Of a DNA stretch of 34,147 nucleotides, positions 25,732 through 34,147 are shown in pieces. The position numbers were made by a program, and so were the translations under genes. How positions within the stretch are numbered: the first letter of the stretch is position 1; each line of letters begins with the position of its first letter. This stretch comes from an uncultured Clostridia bacterium (GTDB lineage: Bacteria > Bacillota_A > Clostridia > Christensenellales > Borkfalkiaceae): contig CAKQXZ010000020.1 in the NCBI GenBank assembly GCA_934292955.1, positions 1-34,147 on the forward strand. The letters are read 5' to 3'. The notes beneath the pieces are model-generated. The model made no database searches. It saw only the letters and a list, made by a program, of their open reading frames with translations, and was not told where the DNA came from.

Positions 25732-26022
25732 TCAGCCTTGCAGACCGTTGGTCTGCCTGATCATGTCTTCGACGACGATATCGTAAATTTCGCCGACGGT
25801 GTTGCAGTATTCCAAAATTTTCCACGGTTCGTTGGTGTGGAAATGAATTTTAATAAGCGTTTCGTCGCCGACGGCTATCAGGCTGTTGCCTTCGAAATGC
25901 TTTGTGATATACTTTGCGATTTCCTTTTCGTTAAGGTCTTTATCGCGACGGTCGATAAGTAACTGCGTGTCGTAGCGGTATGCGAATTGATCGTCTTCTG
26001 CGTCTATAGATTTTATTGCCAT
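25732..26022 (-). CDS. Free-standing FakA middle-domain-like small protein
   Basis: This 96-residue protein resembles the middle segment of FakA/YloV fatty-acid kinases. It reads YDTQLLI where FakA has a YCTEFLI-type sequence, then NSLIAVGDETLIKIHFHTNEPWK for the family's GDSLVVVGDD...KVHVHTNDPGK pattern. It ends EIYDIVVEDMIRQ, like ELSKIKIENMREQ. It lacks the N-terminal DhaL kinase domain and the C-terminal FakB-binding part. Two His (HFH) of the family's proposed metal site remain, but the Cys is replaced by Asp. It may be an independent metal-binding or regulatory protein; function unknown. GGAG lies eight bases before the ATG and a near-consensus promoter is just upstream, so it is expressed alone. 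The family link is from memory. Confidence 0.7.
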   Translation of the reverse strand: MAIKSIDAEDDQFAYRYDTQLLIDRRDKDLNEKEIAKYITKHFEGNSLIAVGDETLIKIHFHTNEPWKILEYCNTVGEIYDIVVEDMIRQTNGLQG

Positions 26023-26049
26023 AAGTTATTTCTCCGTTTTTTTGTCTTT

Positions 26050-26078
26050 ATTATATCATTATCGGAAGCGCATTGCAA
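26050..26078 (-). promoter_or_regulatory. Sigma-A promoter for the FakA-like gene
   Basis: On the minus strand TTGCAA (26073-26078) and consensus TATAAT (26050-26055) have a 17-bp spacer. The predicted start near 26043 leaves a leader of about 20 nt holding the GGAG ribosome site. The rest of the 190-bp gap up to ung (26079-26212) shows no other signal. Confidence 0.75.
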
Positions 26079-26212
26079 CAATATTTGATTGGTGTTGCTT
26101 AAGCTACGTTGCAGGCGCGCCTTGATGGGGGCGGTTTTGTTGTTGTGGTTGAGTATTATGTTGTGTTTTATTGTTTATGTGGTGTTGCCGTTACGTTTGC
26201 CTGTTTTTGTTT

Positions 26213-26878
26213 TCAGTCGACGTGCCAGTCGATGGGCGTTTCGCCGTGATCGATAAGGAATTGATTGGCTTTTGAAAAATGTTTGCAGCCGAAAAAGCCG
26301 TTGTAAGCGGAAAGCGGGCTGGGGTGCGCGCATTCGAGTACGAGATGATTACCCGAAATAAGTTTCTTTTTACTGCGCGCGTTGCCGCCCCAAAGCAGAA
26401 AGACCATAGGTTTTTCACGCGCGGCAAGAATTTTTATAACTTCGTCGGTGAACTGCTGCCAGCCGCAACCGCTGTGCGAGTTTGCCTGCCCCGCGCGGAC
26501 GGTCAAAGTAGAGTTAAGCAGAAACACGCCGTTTTCAGCCCACTTTGTAAGGCAGCCGCTTTTTGAAGGTTCTATCCCCAAATCGCTTTTGAGCTCTTTA
26601 TAAATGTTGACGAGCGACGGCGGGAGTTCGACTCCTTTCTGCACCGAAAAACACAATCCGTGAGCCTGTCCTTCGTTATGATAGGGGTCCTGACCTAAAA
26701 TTACCGCTTTTACCGACGAATAGGGGGTGTACCTGAACGCGTTGAAAATATCGTACATAGACGGATATACTACGTGCGTAGAGTATTCTTTTTTAAGAAA
26801 TTCGCGGATTTTTAAGTACAGTTCGCTTTCAAACAGTGGCGCAAGTTTTTCGTCCCAGTCGTTTCCGATCGTAATCAT
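26213..26878 (-). CDS. ung: Uracil-DNA glycosylase, family 1
   Basis: The 221-residue enzyme removes uracil from DNA as the first step of base-excision repair. The catalytic water-activating loop GQDPYH (about 62-67) is intact. LCFSVQ, LLNSTLTVR and the DNA-intercalation/His loop HPSPLSA (about 187) are also present. The length matches Gram-positive Ung (about 225). A GGAG site lies eight bases before the ATG on the minus strand. It reads towards the FakA-like gene, 190 bp away. Confidence 0.97.
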   Translation of the reverse strand: MITIGNDWDEKLAPLFESELYLKIREFLKKEYSTHVVYPSMYDIFNAFRYTPYSSVKAVILGQDPYHNEGQAHGLCFSVQKGVELPPSLVNIYKELKSDLGIEPSKSGCLTKWAENGVFLLNSTLTVRAGQANSHSGCGWQQFTDEVIKILAAREKPMVFLLWGGNARSKKKLISGNHLVLECAHPSPLSAYNGFFGCKHFSKANQFLIDHGETPIDWHVD

Positions 26879-26957
26879 TTTGGTTCTCCGTGTTAAATTT
26901 TATATTTTGCCGAGCAAATTTTTCGGCATGAATAAGACGGTTTGTATTATTGATAAT

Positions 26958-26980
26958 TGCTTATATAACTGCTTATATAA
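26958..26980. repeat. Short tandem repeat upstream of ung
   Basis: TGCTTATATAA occurs at 26958-26968 and 26970-26980, a 12-bp period in the gap between ung (minus) and the possible small gene at 27027. AT-rich -10-like strings occur on both strands, but none has a convincing -35 partner. Confidence 0.6.
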
Positions 26981-27026
26981 TTGCGTTGCGCCGTATATAA
27001 ATGCCCGATAAGGCGATAATAGTTTT

Positions 27027-27161
27027 ATGAAAAATTTTGAAAAAGAGCATAAAGATACGCGCCTTTCTCAAAGGCTTGCCGCTTATTCGCCCGAAGATTG
27101 CAAAAAGTTTGTTAAAAAAGAAGTGCTTGCAGCGTTGAACAATCCCGACGAAATTGACTGA
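27027..27161 (+). CDS. Possible 44-residue small protein
   Basis: An ATG at 27027 opens 44 codons that read MKNFEKEHKD at the start and NNPDEID at the end. The product is charged, soluble and helix-prone, with one Cys and no membrane segment. AAGGCG about ten bases upstream is a weak ribosome site. The codon choice is like that of neighbouring genes. It stops 19 bp before the convergent end of the radical SAM gene. No family is recognised. It may be a real small gene or a chance open frame in the 302-bp stretch between ung and the radical SAM gene. Confidence 0.4.
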   Translation: MKNFEKEHKDTRLSQRLAAYSPEDCKKFVKKEVLAALNNPDEID

Positions 27162-27180
27162 ACGACAGGAATACCTAACG

Positions 27181-28050
27181 TCAGTAATCCCATGCGGGGA
27201 TAAATTGTTCGCCCGAAGACGAGCGTTCCTGAATAAAACACCGATCGGCAAAACTTGCGGACATAACCTTTTCGCATGCAAGACGATATTCGCGCGCGGT
27301 GATCGGGCGGTTGAGTTCGGGGTAGCCCTTGATATCGCCGAAAGGGGTGTATTGCGCCATAAGCGAAAAATAGGCGTTGTTTTTGTTGTTTTCGTCGAAC
27401 CAGTCGATAATGTTGAAAGTTTCGTTCAGGTTCATGGGCAGTATCAGGTGTCGTACGCAAACGCCGCTTGTCATAAGCCCGTTTTCGATAACAGTCTGGC
27501 GGACGTTCATCATGTGCAGGATAGCGTTCGAATCGACTTCGAAATAGTTTTTTATGCCCGTGTATCGCATTGACGATTCGGGTGAAAAATATTTAAGGTC
27601 GGGTAGGTAAACGTCGACGAATTTATCTGCTTCTGAAAGACATTCTTCGCGCTCGTATCCGTGCGTGTTGTACACGATTGGAATATTCGGGCGGCGGATT
27701 TTTACAGCTTCGGCTATCTCTGTTAAAAAGTGCGTGGGGGTTACGAGATTTATGTTGTGCGCGCCCGCGTCTTCGAGTTCTTTGAAAATTTCGGATAGTC
27801 TTGCGGGCGTTATCGCTTTACCGCGAAGAGAGCGCGACAGGTCGTAGTTCTGGCAGAATCTGCACTTTAAGCTGCAACCGCAAAAGAAAACCGCACCGCT
27901 TCCGTTGGTGCCGCTGATAGGCGGTTCTTCGTAAGGGTGAAGATAATATTTTGCTATGCGGACTGTCGCCGTTTCGCCGCAGGCGCCCGCTTGTTTTGTT
28001 CGATCTGTTCCGCAAGTGCGCGGGCAGAGATTACATTTGTTTATGTTCAT
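27181..28050 (-). CDS. PflX-type radical SAM enzyme
   Basis: The 289-residue protein resembles the putative pyruvate-formate-lyase-activase group PflX. An N-terminal Cys cluster CNLCPRTCGTDR followed by GACGE precedes YYLHPYEEPPISG. The radical SAM motif C-x3-C-x2-C is CSLKCRFC, followed by QNYDLS, and HNINLVTPTHF is typical of the group. The real substrate of these enzymes is not known to me, and no glycyl radical enzyme is encoded nearby. The start is uncertain: ATG 28050 gives a family-like N-terminus but lacks a clear ribosome site, and a TTG at 28074 would add eight residues. It is divergent from metK. Confidence 0.83.
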   Translation of the reverse strand: MNINKCNLCPRTCGTDRTKQAGACGETATVRIAKYYLHPYEEPPISGTNGSGAVFFCGCSLKCRFCQNYDLSRSLRGKAITPARLSEIFKELEDAGAHNINLVTPTHFLTEIAEAVKIRRPNIPIVYNTHGYEREECLSEADKFVDVYLPDLKYFSPESSMRYTGIKNYFEVDSNAILHMMNVRQTVIENGLMTSGVCVRHLILPMNLNETFNIIDWFDENNKNNAYFSLMAQYTPFGDIKGYPELNRPITAREYRLACEKVMSASFADRCFIQERSSSGEQFIPAWDY

Positions 28051-28133
28051 ATGTTTATTCGTGCGATTTTGCAAGGTTTATGTTTTGCGCTTGCCAGATC
28101 GGCGGCGTTTGCGCATTATAGACTTGCATATTT

Positions 28134-28162
28134 ATTTTATCACTTTATTTAATGTTTGACAA
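28134..28162 (-). promoter_or_regulatory. Promoter for the radical SAM gene, -35 shared with metK
   Basis: On the minus strand TTGTCA (28157-28162) and TAAAAT (28134-28139) have a 17-bp spacer. The -35 hexamer overlaps the metK -35 (28156-28161) by five bases on the opposite strand, so the two polymerases cannot bind together. The predicted leader is about 77 nt. Confidence 0.6.
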
Positions 28163-28184
28163 ATGAATATTTCGGATATATAAT
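28156..28184 (+). promoter_or_regulatory. Perfect-consensus sigma-A promoter for metK
   Basis: TTGACA (28156-28161) and TATAAT (28179-28184) with a 17-bp spacer exactly match consensus. The predicted start near 28191 gives a leader of about 85 nt. The characteristic SAM-I riboswitch core was not recognised in that leader. Confidence 0.88.
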
Positions 28185-28275
28185 ATAAACAGTGACCACA
28201 AATAAAATAAAGCGTCGCAGGGCAGGTTGACACTAAAGATTGTTTAATGCGAAGAATTGCGGCGAAGGACTTCAT

Positions 28276-29442
28276 ATGAGAAAATTTTTCACAAGCGAAA
28301 GCGTTACCGAAGGGCATCCCGATAAAATCTGCGATCAGATTGCGGATTCCGTTCTTGACGCCATTCTTGAAAAAGACGAAAACGCAAGAGTTGCCTGCGA
28401 ATGCGTCGCTACGACCGGTATGGTTTTTATTACCGGCGAAATCAGTACCAAATGTTACGTCGATATCGATAAAATCGCGCGCAATACCATTCGCGAAATC
28501 GGTTACGACCGCGCAAAATACGGCTTTGACTGCGATACCTGCGCTATTTTAACGTCTATTAAAGACCAAAGCCCCGATATCGCGCTCGGCGTTGATAACT
28601 CGGTCGAACACAGGGAAAGCGGCGAGCAAGCCGACATTCTCGGCGCGGGCGATCAGGGTCTTATGTTCGGTTACGCAACAGACGAAACGCCCGAATTTAT
28701 GCCGCTGCCTATTTCTCTTGCGCACAAAATGGCTAAACGCCTTGCCGACGTAAGAAAACAGGGCATTCTTACCTATCTGCGCCCCGACGGAAAAACGCAG
28801 ATCACCGTCGAATACGACGGAAGAAAGCCGATAAGAGTGGATACGGTCGTTGTTTCTACCCAGCATTCCGAAGCGGTTTCGACCGAACAGTTAAGGGTAG
28901 ACGTTAAAAAATACGTTATCGATCCTATTTTAGAAGGCGGACTTGCCGACGAAAATACCAAATATTACATTAACCCGACGGGCAGATTCGAAATAGGCGG
29001 ACCGCACGGCGACAGCGGGCTTACCGGCAGAAAAATTATCGTCGATACCTACGGCGGAAGTTGCGCTCACGGCGGCGGCTCGTTCAGCGGAAAAGACCCC
29101 ACCAAGGTTGACAGAAGCGCGTCTTACATGATGCGTTATATCGCTAAAAACGTGGTTGCCGCGGGGCTTGCCAAAGAATGTCATATCGAAGTTGCGTATG
29201 CGATCGGCGTTGCAAAGCCCGTTTCTTTATTCGTTGACACCAACGGAACGGGCGCGCTTTCGGACGAAAAGATTTGTGAAATCATTCTGAAAGAGTTCGA
29301 TTTAAGACCGTATTCGATTATTAAAACTTTGGACTTGAGAAAGCCCATTTACAGAAAAACCGCCGCTTACGGTCATTTCGGAAGAGATGAATTCCCGTGG
29401 GAAAAACTCGACAGAGTTAACGACTTAAAGAAATATCTGTAA
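28276..29442 (+). CDS. metK: S-adenosylmethionine synthetase
   Basis: The 388-residue enzyme makes S-adenosylmethionine from methionine and ATP. Family signatures are [16 protein letters not shown] at the N-terminus, GAGDQG for the ATP-binding site, and the P-loop-like [16 protein letters not shown]. The length matches the usual 380-400. The ATG at 28276 is chosen because AAGGA lies six bases upstream and the protein then begins MRKFFTSES; an in-frame ATG at 28240 would add 12 unrelated residues. It is driven by a consensus promoter and followed by an intrinsic terminator. SAM made here would serve the divergent radical SAM enzyme among others. Confidence 0.97.
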   Translation: MRKFFTSESVTEGHPDKICDQIADSVLDAILEKDENARVACECVATTGMVFITGEISTKCYVDIDKIARNTIREIGYDRAKYGFDCDTCAILTSIKDQSPDIALGVDNSVEHRESGEQADILGAGDQGLMFGYATDETPEFMPLPISLAHKMAKRLADVRKQGILTYLRPDGKTQITVEYDGRKPIRVDTVVVSTQHSEAVSTEQLRVDVKKYVIDPILEGGLADENTKYYINPTGRFEIGGPHGDSGLTGRKIIVDTYGGSCAHGGGSFSGKDPTKVDRSASYMMRYIAKNVVAAGLAKECHIEVAYAIGVAKPVSLFVDTNGTGALSDEKICEIILKEFDLRPYSIIKTLDLRKPIYRKTAAYGHFGRDEFPWEKLDRVNDLKKYL

Positions 29443-29463
29443 GTTTGTTAAATTGCCGAAATA

Positions 29464-29481
29464 TGCGATAATCGGCTTATA
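29464..29481 (-). repeat. Dispersed intergenic element, copy D
   Basis: The minus-strand sequence TATAAGCCGATTATCGCA matches the reference at 15 of 18 bases. Its upstream flank CCGCC resembles copies A and F, and the bases after it (CAYAT) resemble copy B. It lies 22 bp after metK. Confidence 0.7.
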
Positions 29482-29521
29482 GGCGGACATATTGCAATAA
29501 ATAATACGAAAAACTTACTTA

Positions 29522-29553
29522 ACGGGGCGGCAGATATTGGCGGCTCCGTTTTT
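29522..29553 (+). terminator. Intrinsic terminator of metK
   Basis: ACGGGGC (29522-29528) pairs with GCTCCGT (29543-29549), including one G-U pair, across a 14-base loop and is followed by TTTTT (29549-29553). It separates metK from the SLOG-like gene. Confidence 0.75.
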
Positions 29554-29596
29554 ATAAAACGAAGTCGAATAACGTTTTTACGAAAGGTGAAAAATT

Positions 29597-30055
29597 ATGA
29601 ATTACATGGGGAATAAGGAACTGCTTAAAAAATCGCTTACCGCGTTTTTGTCTTCCGATACCGACGACGAAAAGATTAACGGCAAAATCGCCGCGTGGGG
29701 AGATAAGATTGCCGTAAACCCAAATATTACCGTGCTTTCGGGTTTTCAGAGTACGGGCGAAAGGATATTGCTCGATAAAATTCTTGCGGGCAAGGCGAGC
29801 GCGATAATTCTTCTTGCAAGGTGCATGTTCAAAAAATGTCCCGAAGAATATCTCGAAGCGATAAAGCAGAACCGCTTGCTTATAATTTCGATTACCGACG
29901 ACGAAAAGGCGTTTAAGGTAGATTACGACCGCGCGGTGGAAAGAAATATGCGCGTTGTAAACGGCGGAAAACAAGTTGTTGCAGGTTTTGTCAAAAAAGG
30001 CGGAATGGTCGAAAAAGTCCTTTCTTCCGCAGGTAAACCTTACATTAAGTTATAG
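29597..30055 (+). CDS. SLOG/DprA-like Rossmann-fold small protein
   Basis: The 152-residue protein resembles stand-alone SLOG-superfamily proteins (related to the DprA/Smf core). NITVLSGFQSTGERILLD matches the 'SGfqSp.Ek..L' nucleotide-loop pattern. It continues LAGKASAIILLARCM, ECPEEY-like KKCPEEYLEA and RLLIIS. No DNA-processing winged helix is attached, so it is not DprA itself. SLOG domains bind or sense nucleotides or nucleotide-derived ligands; its ligand is unknown. A GGTG-type ribosome site lies upstream of the ATG. It stands between the metK terminator and a bidirectional terminator, so it is probably a single-gene unit, though I found no clear promoter. Confidence 0.6.
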   Translation: MNYMGNKELLKKSLTAFLSSDTDDEKINGKIAAWGDKIAVNPNITVLSGFQSTGERILLDKILAGKASAIILLARCMFKKCPEEYLEAIKQNRLLIISITDDEKAFKVDYDRAVERNMRVVNGGKQVVAGFVKKGGMVEKVLSSAGKPYIKL

Positions 30056-30077
30056 GCTATAAATCATTAGAAAAATA

Positions 30078-30095
30078 GCCGATAATCGACCTATA
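30078..30095 (-). repeat. Dispersed intergenic element, copy E
   Basis: The minus-strand sequence TATAGGTCGATTATCGGC matches the reference at 17 of 18 bases. It lies between the SLOG-like stop codon and the bidirectional terminator. Confidence 0.8.
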
Positions 30096-30110
30096 GAACT
30101 ATATTTAATC

Positions 30111-30139
30111 AAAAAACCGCTCGATTTCGGGCGGTTTTT
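30111..30139. terminator. Bidirectional intrinsic terminator
   Basis: ACCGCTCG (30116-30123) pairs with CGGGCGGT (30128-30135), one G-U pair included, around an ATTT loop. A-tracts precede (30111-30116) and TTTTT follows (30135-30139). It separates the convergent SLOG-like gene (plus) and the dehydrogenase gene (minus). Confidence 0.9.
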
Positions 30140-30172
30140 GTATATCGATTTTTAGAAAATAGCATATGGTTG

Positions 30173-30994
30173 TTAATCGGAAAAGACCTCGGAAAAAATT
30201 TCGAGCTTGCTTTTATAAAGCACTTTTGCGATGGCTTTATCGGTAAAATTCGGAAAGAGTTTTCCGAAAAAGCCCATTGCTTTCGCGTCTGCGCCGAGCA
30301 CGATTTTTTTACGTTTACGAAGAATTTTTTTAAGAAGCTTATCGGTGATTTTATCGGGATCGGAGCAGAACTTTTTAATCATAGAAGCCGATTTTTCGTC
30401 CGTCTGTTTTTGCGAGCGGAATATAGCCGTATCCGAAAACCCGGGGCAGACGAGCGCGACGTACACGTTTTTATTTTCGAGCGCAAGAATTTTAGTGAAA
30501 CTCGCGAGCGCGCTTTTAGAAGCCGAATATAAAGAAGTGCCTATTACCTGCGCAAGGCAAGCCGAACTTGAAACGTTTATTACCGCGGGGGATGAAGAAT
30601 GCTCTTTTATAAGCGGCAAGATGTGGCGAACCGAATAGAGGGAAGCGAAAAAGTTTGTGTTAAAAACGCGCTCGGCTTCGCCTTGTTCGGTTTTTGAAAA
30701 AGCCTTGAACGGCGGAAGAATGCCCGCGTTGTTGATTAAAACGTCGGGATAAATATTGCGCGATTTAAGGGTTTCGGCTAAGTTCTGCCATTCGCTTTCT
30801 ACGCCTGCGTCAAATGCAAAATAAATGAACTTTTCGCCCGTTTCGCCTTTTACTTTTTCTAACTTTTCTTTATTTCTGCCCGTGCCTATAACCGTGCAAT
30901 TATAGCGTTTTATAAGTTTTTCGGCAATCAACTTGCCAAACCCCGAACTTGCGCCGGTTATCAGAACGGTTTTTTCGTAAATCCATTTTTTCAT
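30173..30994 (-). CDS. Short-chain dehydrogenase/reductase
   Basis: The 273-residue classical SDR has the NAD(P)-binding motif TGASSGFG (13-20), NNAG near 88-91, catalytic Ser in VSSS (141-144), and Tyr156/Lys160 in YSASK. The region after PGFSDT and the basic C-terminal extension with KIVLGADAKAMG resemble the DltE/YqjQ-like group of SDRs. The substrate cannot be told from sequence. A consensus promoter lies so close that transcription should begin at or next to the ATG at 30994, and no Shine-Dalgarno is present, which suggests leaderless translation. Confidence 0.9.
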   Translation of the reverse strand: MKKWIYEKTVLITGASSGFGKLIAEKLIKRYNCTVIGTGRNKEKLEKVKGETGEKFIYFAFDAGVESEWQNLAETLKSRNIYPDVLINNAGILPPFKAFSKTEQGEAERVFNTNFFASLYSVRHILPLIKEHSSSPAVINVSSSACLAQVIGTSLYSASKSALASFTKILALENKNVYVALVCPGFSDTAIFRSQKQTDEKSASMIKKFCSDPDKITDKLLKKILRKRKKIVLGADAKAMGFFGKLFPNFTDKAIAKVLYKSKLEIFSEVFSD

Positions 30995-31000
30995 ACGCCG

Positions 31001-31029
31001 ATTATACCATAATAATACGCATAATTCAA
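31001..31029 (-). promoter_or_regulatory. Sigma-A promoter for the dehydrogenase, leaderless layout
   Basis: On the minus strand TTGAAT (31024-31029) and consensus TATAAT (31001-31006) are spaced by 17 bp. Only six bases lie between the -10 box and the ATG at 30994, the normal distance to a transcription start. Confidence 0.75.
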
Positions 31030-31090
31030 ATTATTATGTCGAAAAATGGGATATTCGGGGAATAAACTTATTTTTCAAAATATAGCGGCG

Positions 31091-31104
31091 GTCAAACGTT
31101 TGAC
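31091..31104. promoter_or_regulatory. 14-bp palindrome overlapping the lon -35 box
   Basis: GTCAAACGTTTGAC is a perfect palindrome that covers five of the six bases of the lon -35 hexamer. With the preceding G it contains GGTCAAA, the CtsR half-site heptad, but here inverted rather than in the known direct-repeat arrangement. This placement is typical of a repressor operator. Confidence 0.6.
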
Positions 31105-31128
31105 ATTTTTTCGGGTTGTATATATAAT
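31100..31128 (+). promoter_or_regulatory. Perfect-consensus sigma-A promoter for lon
   Basis: TTGACA (31100-31105) and TATAAT (31123-31128) have a 17-bp spacer and match consensus exactly. The predicted start near 31135 gives a leader of about 118 nt. Such a strong promoter for lon implies that it is normally held down, in keeping with the palindrome over its -35 box. Confidence 0.88.
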
Positions 31129-31252
31129 GTCATGCACAACGAAAGAATTATTTTTGGCGGAGAATCGCAGATTAAGCGGTTACGGATGCCCCCGCAAAAG
31201 GTGAATTTTTCGGTTGTTTACTACGATATATGACTTGACGGAGAGAATACAG

Positions 31253-33622
<2,370 letters not shown>

Positions 33623-33645
33623 TAAAATTTACGATAAATCCCGAT

Positions 33646-33704
33646 AAGTCGCCATATAAGTCGGTTATTCGGACTTTTACTTTATAAAAGCGTGGCGATT
33701 TTTT
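33646..33704 (+). terminator. Probable branched terminator after lon
   Basis: AAGTCGCCA (33646-33654) can pair with TGGCGATTT (33693-33701), with one G-U pair, and a T-run continues to 33704. The enclosed bases contain element copy F, which can itself form AAGTC/GACTT, and CTTTT/AAAAG. The long loop makes it less certain than a simple hairpin. A TATAAT at 33717-33722 could serve engB, but lacks a clear -35. Confidence 0.5.
33655..33672 (+). repeat. Dispersed intergenic element, copy F (divergent)
   Basis: TATAAGTCGGTTATTCGG matches the reference at 14 of 18 positions without gaps, and better if one T is treated as an insertion. The preceding GTCGCCA resembles the GCGCC/CCGCC flank of copies A and D. 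It lies inside the probable lon terminator. Confidence 0.55.
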
Positions 33705-33745
33705 GTAAAATACGGATATAATTGCCGCTATAAACAGGTGAAAAA

Positions 33746-34147
33746 ATGATTATTAACGACGCTAAATTTTTGAAGTCCGCTGCGGACAGAAGCGGATTTA
33801 TGCAGTTCGATAAGCCGCTTATTGCAGTTTGCGGGCGAAGCAACGTCGGCAAAAGTTCGTTTATAAATATGATATCGAACAGAAAAAAACTTGCAAGAAC
33901 GTCTAAAGATCCCGGACGCACCAGACTTGTAAACTACTTCGATATGGGGCAGTTTGCGCTTGCAGATCTTCCGGGGTACGGTTTTGCGCAGGTTTCTAAA
34001 GCGGAAAAACTCAAATGGGCGCGCACGATAGAAGACTTTTTTGCTTATGAAGAGCATGTTTCGCACGCGCTGTTGCTCATCGATATTCGCCGTGAACCTA
34101 ACGACGACGATAAAATGTTTATAAACTATCTTAATCATTATATAATT
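33746..34147 (+). CDS. engB: Ribosome-biogenesis GTPase EngB/YsxC, 3' end outside window
   Basis: The first 134 codons of a TrmE-Era-EngA-EngB-type GTPase that assists 50S subunit assembly are present. G1 is GRSNVGKS (30-37), the G2 region reads PGRTRLVNYF, and G3 is DLPGYGFA (from 74). LLLIDIRREP follows where the family has its LLD.R segment before G4. The full protein is usually about 195-200 residues, so roughly one third is missing beyond the window edge. AGGTG lies five bases before the ATG. It follows lon by 123 bp, the same order as in Bacillus. Confidence 0.95.
   Translation, partial: MIINDAKFLKSAADRSGFMQFDKPLIAVCGRSNVGKSSFINMISNRKKLARTSKDPGRTRLVNYFDMGQFALADLPGYGFAQVSKAEKLKWARTIEDFFAYEEHVSHALLLIDIRREPNDDDKMFINYLNHYII

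Noticed and set aside
28191..28275. SAM riboswitch in the metK leader
   Set aside because: The leader is only about 85 nt and I could not find the SAM-I core or a terminator hairpin. A short or unknown riboswitch class cannot be excluded without a covariance search.
31132..31233. 33-codon frame in the lon leader as a possible leader peptide
   Set aside because: Its ATG lies only four bases after the -10 box, upstream of the predicted transcription start at about 31135, and it has no ribosome site.

Overview
The window looks like ordinary chromosomal DNA from a Bacillota bacterium, most likely an uncultured Clostridia-type lineage. The support is gene content and order: a DnaD/DnaI-type helicase-loading pair, the Gram-positive protein-arginine phosphorylation genes mcsA-mcsB-clpC and ywlE, a long-form hibernation factor, a sua5-ywlE-rpiB-upp block like the Bacillus ywlC-ywlF/upp region, and a lon-engB pair. 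Sigma-A-like promoters with 17-bp spacers and clear Shine-Dalgarno sites are common. I saw no transposase, integrase, phage gene, CRISPR array, tRNA or rRNA. Coding density is high, and no gap between genes exceeds about 275 bp.

Layout. 1-2530 (minus strand): the start of an unidentified gene, a DnaC/DnaI-type helicase loader and an enlarged DnaD-like protein. 2804-6698 (plus): sbcD-sbcC nuclease. 6954-10830 (plus): an alpha/beta-hydrolase-fold protein with an altered active site, signal peptidase I, a DegV-family lipid-binding protein and a small membrane protein. 10973-14439 (plus): oligoendopeptidase F and the replicative helicase. 14589-17446 (plus): sua5, ywlE, rpiB and upp. 17633-23140 (plus): galU, mcsA, mcsB, clpC and hpf. 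23356-25589 (plus): a xylose-isomerase-like TIM barrel and pgi, closed by two terminators. 25732-28050: a small protein resembling the middle domain of FakA, ung, and a PflX-type radical SAM enzyme, all on minus, plus a possible 44-aa gene on plus. 28276-30055 (plus): metK and a SLOG-like protein, ending at a bidirectional terminator. 30173-30994 (minus): a short-chain dehydrogenase. 31253-34147 (plus): lon and the 5' part of engB.

How genes work together. The writer (McsB with McsA), the reader and protease ATPase (ClpC) and the eraser (YwlE) of protein phosphoarginine lie within about 7 kb, with Lon and Hpf adding further stress and proteostasis functions. The DnaD/DnaI pair and the DnaB helicase supply the loading machinery and its client. 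UpP, RpiB, Pgi and GalU are housekeeping sugar and nucleotide enzymes.

The main unexplained signal is non-coding: a dispersed intergenic element with the core TATAAGTCGATTATCGGC, present as six copies in both orientations between 16094 and 33672 and absent in this form from the first 16 kb. Other points worth a second look are an SbcC without a CxxC zinc hook, a hydrolase with Lys at the nucleophile position, a shortened McsA with no ctsR beside it, a free-standing FakA middle domain, a DnaD with four repeat units, divergent promoters sharing one -35 box, and a 14-bp palindrome over the lon -35 box. I found no evidence of a defence island or a wholly new multi-gene system.
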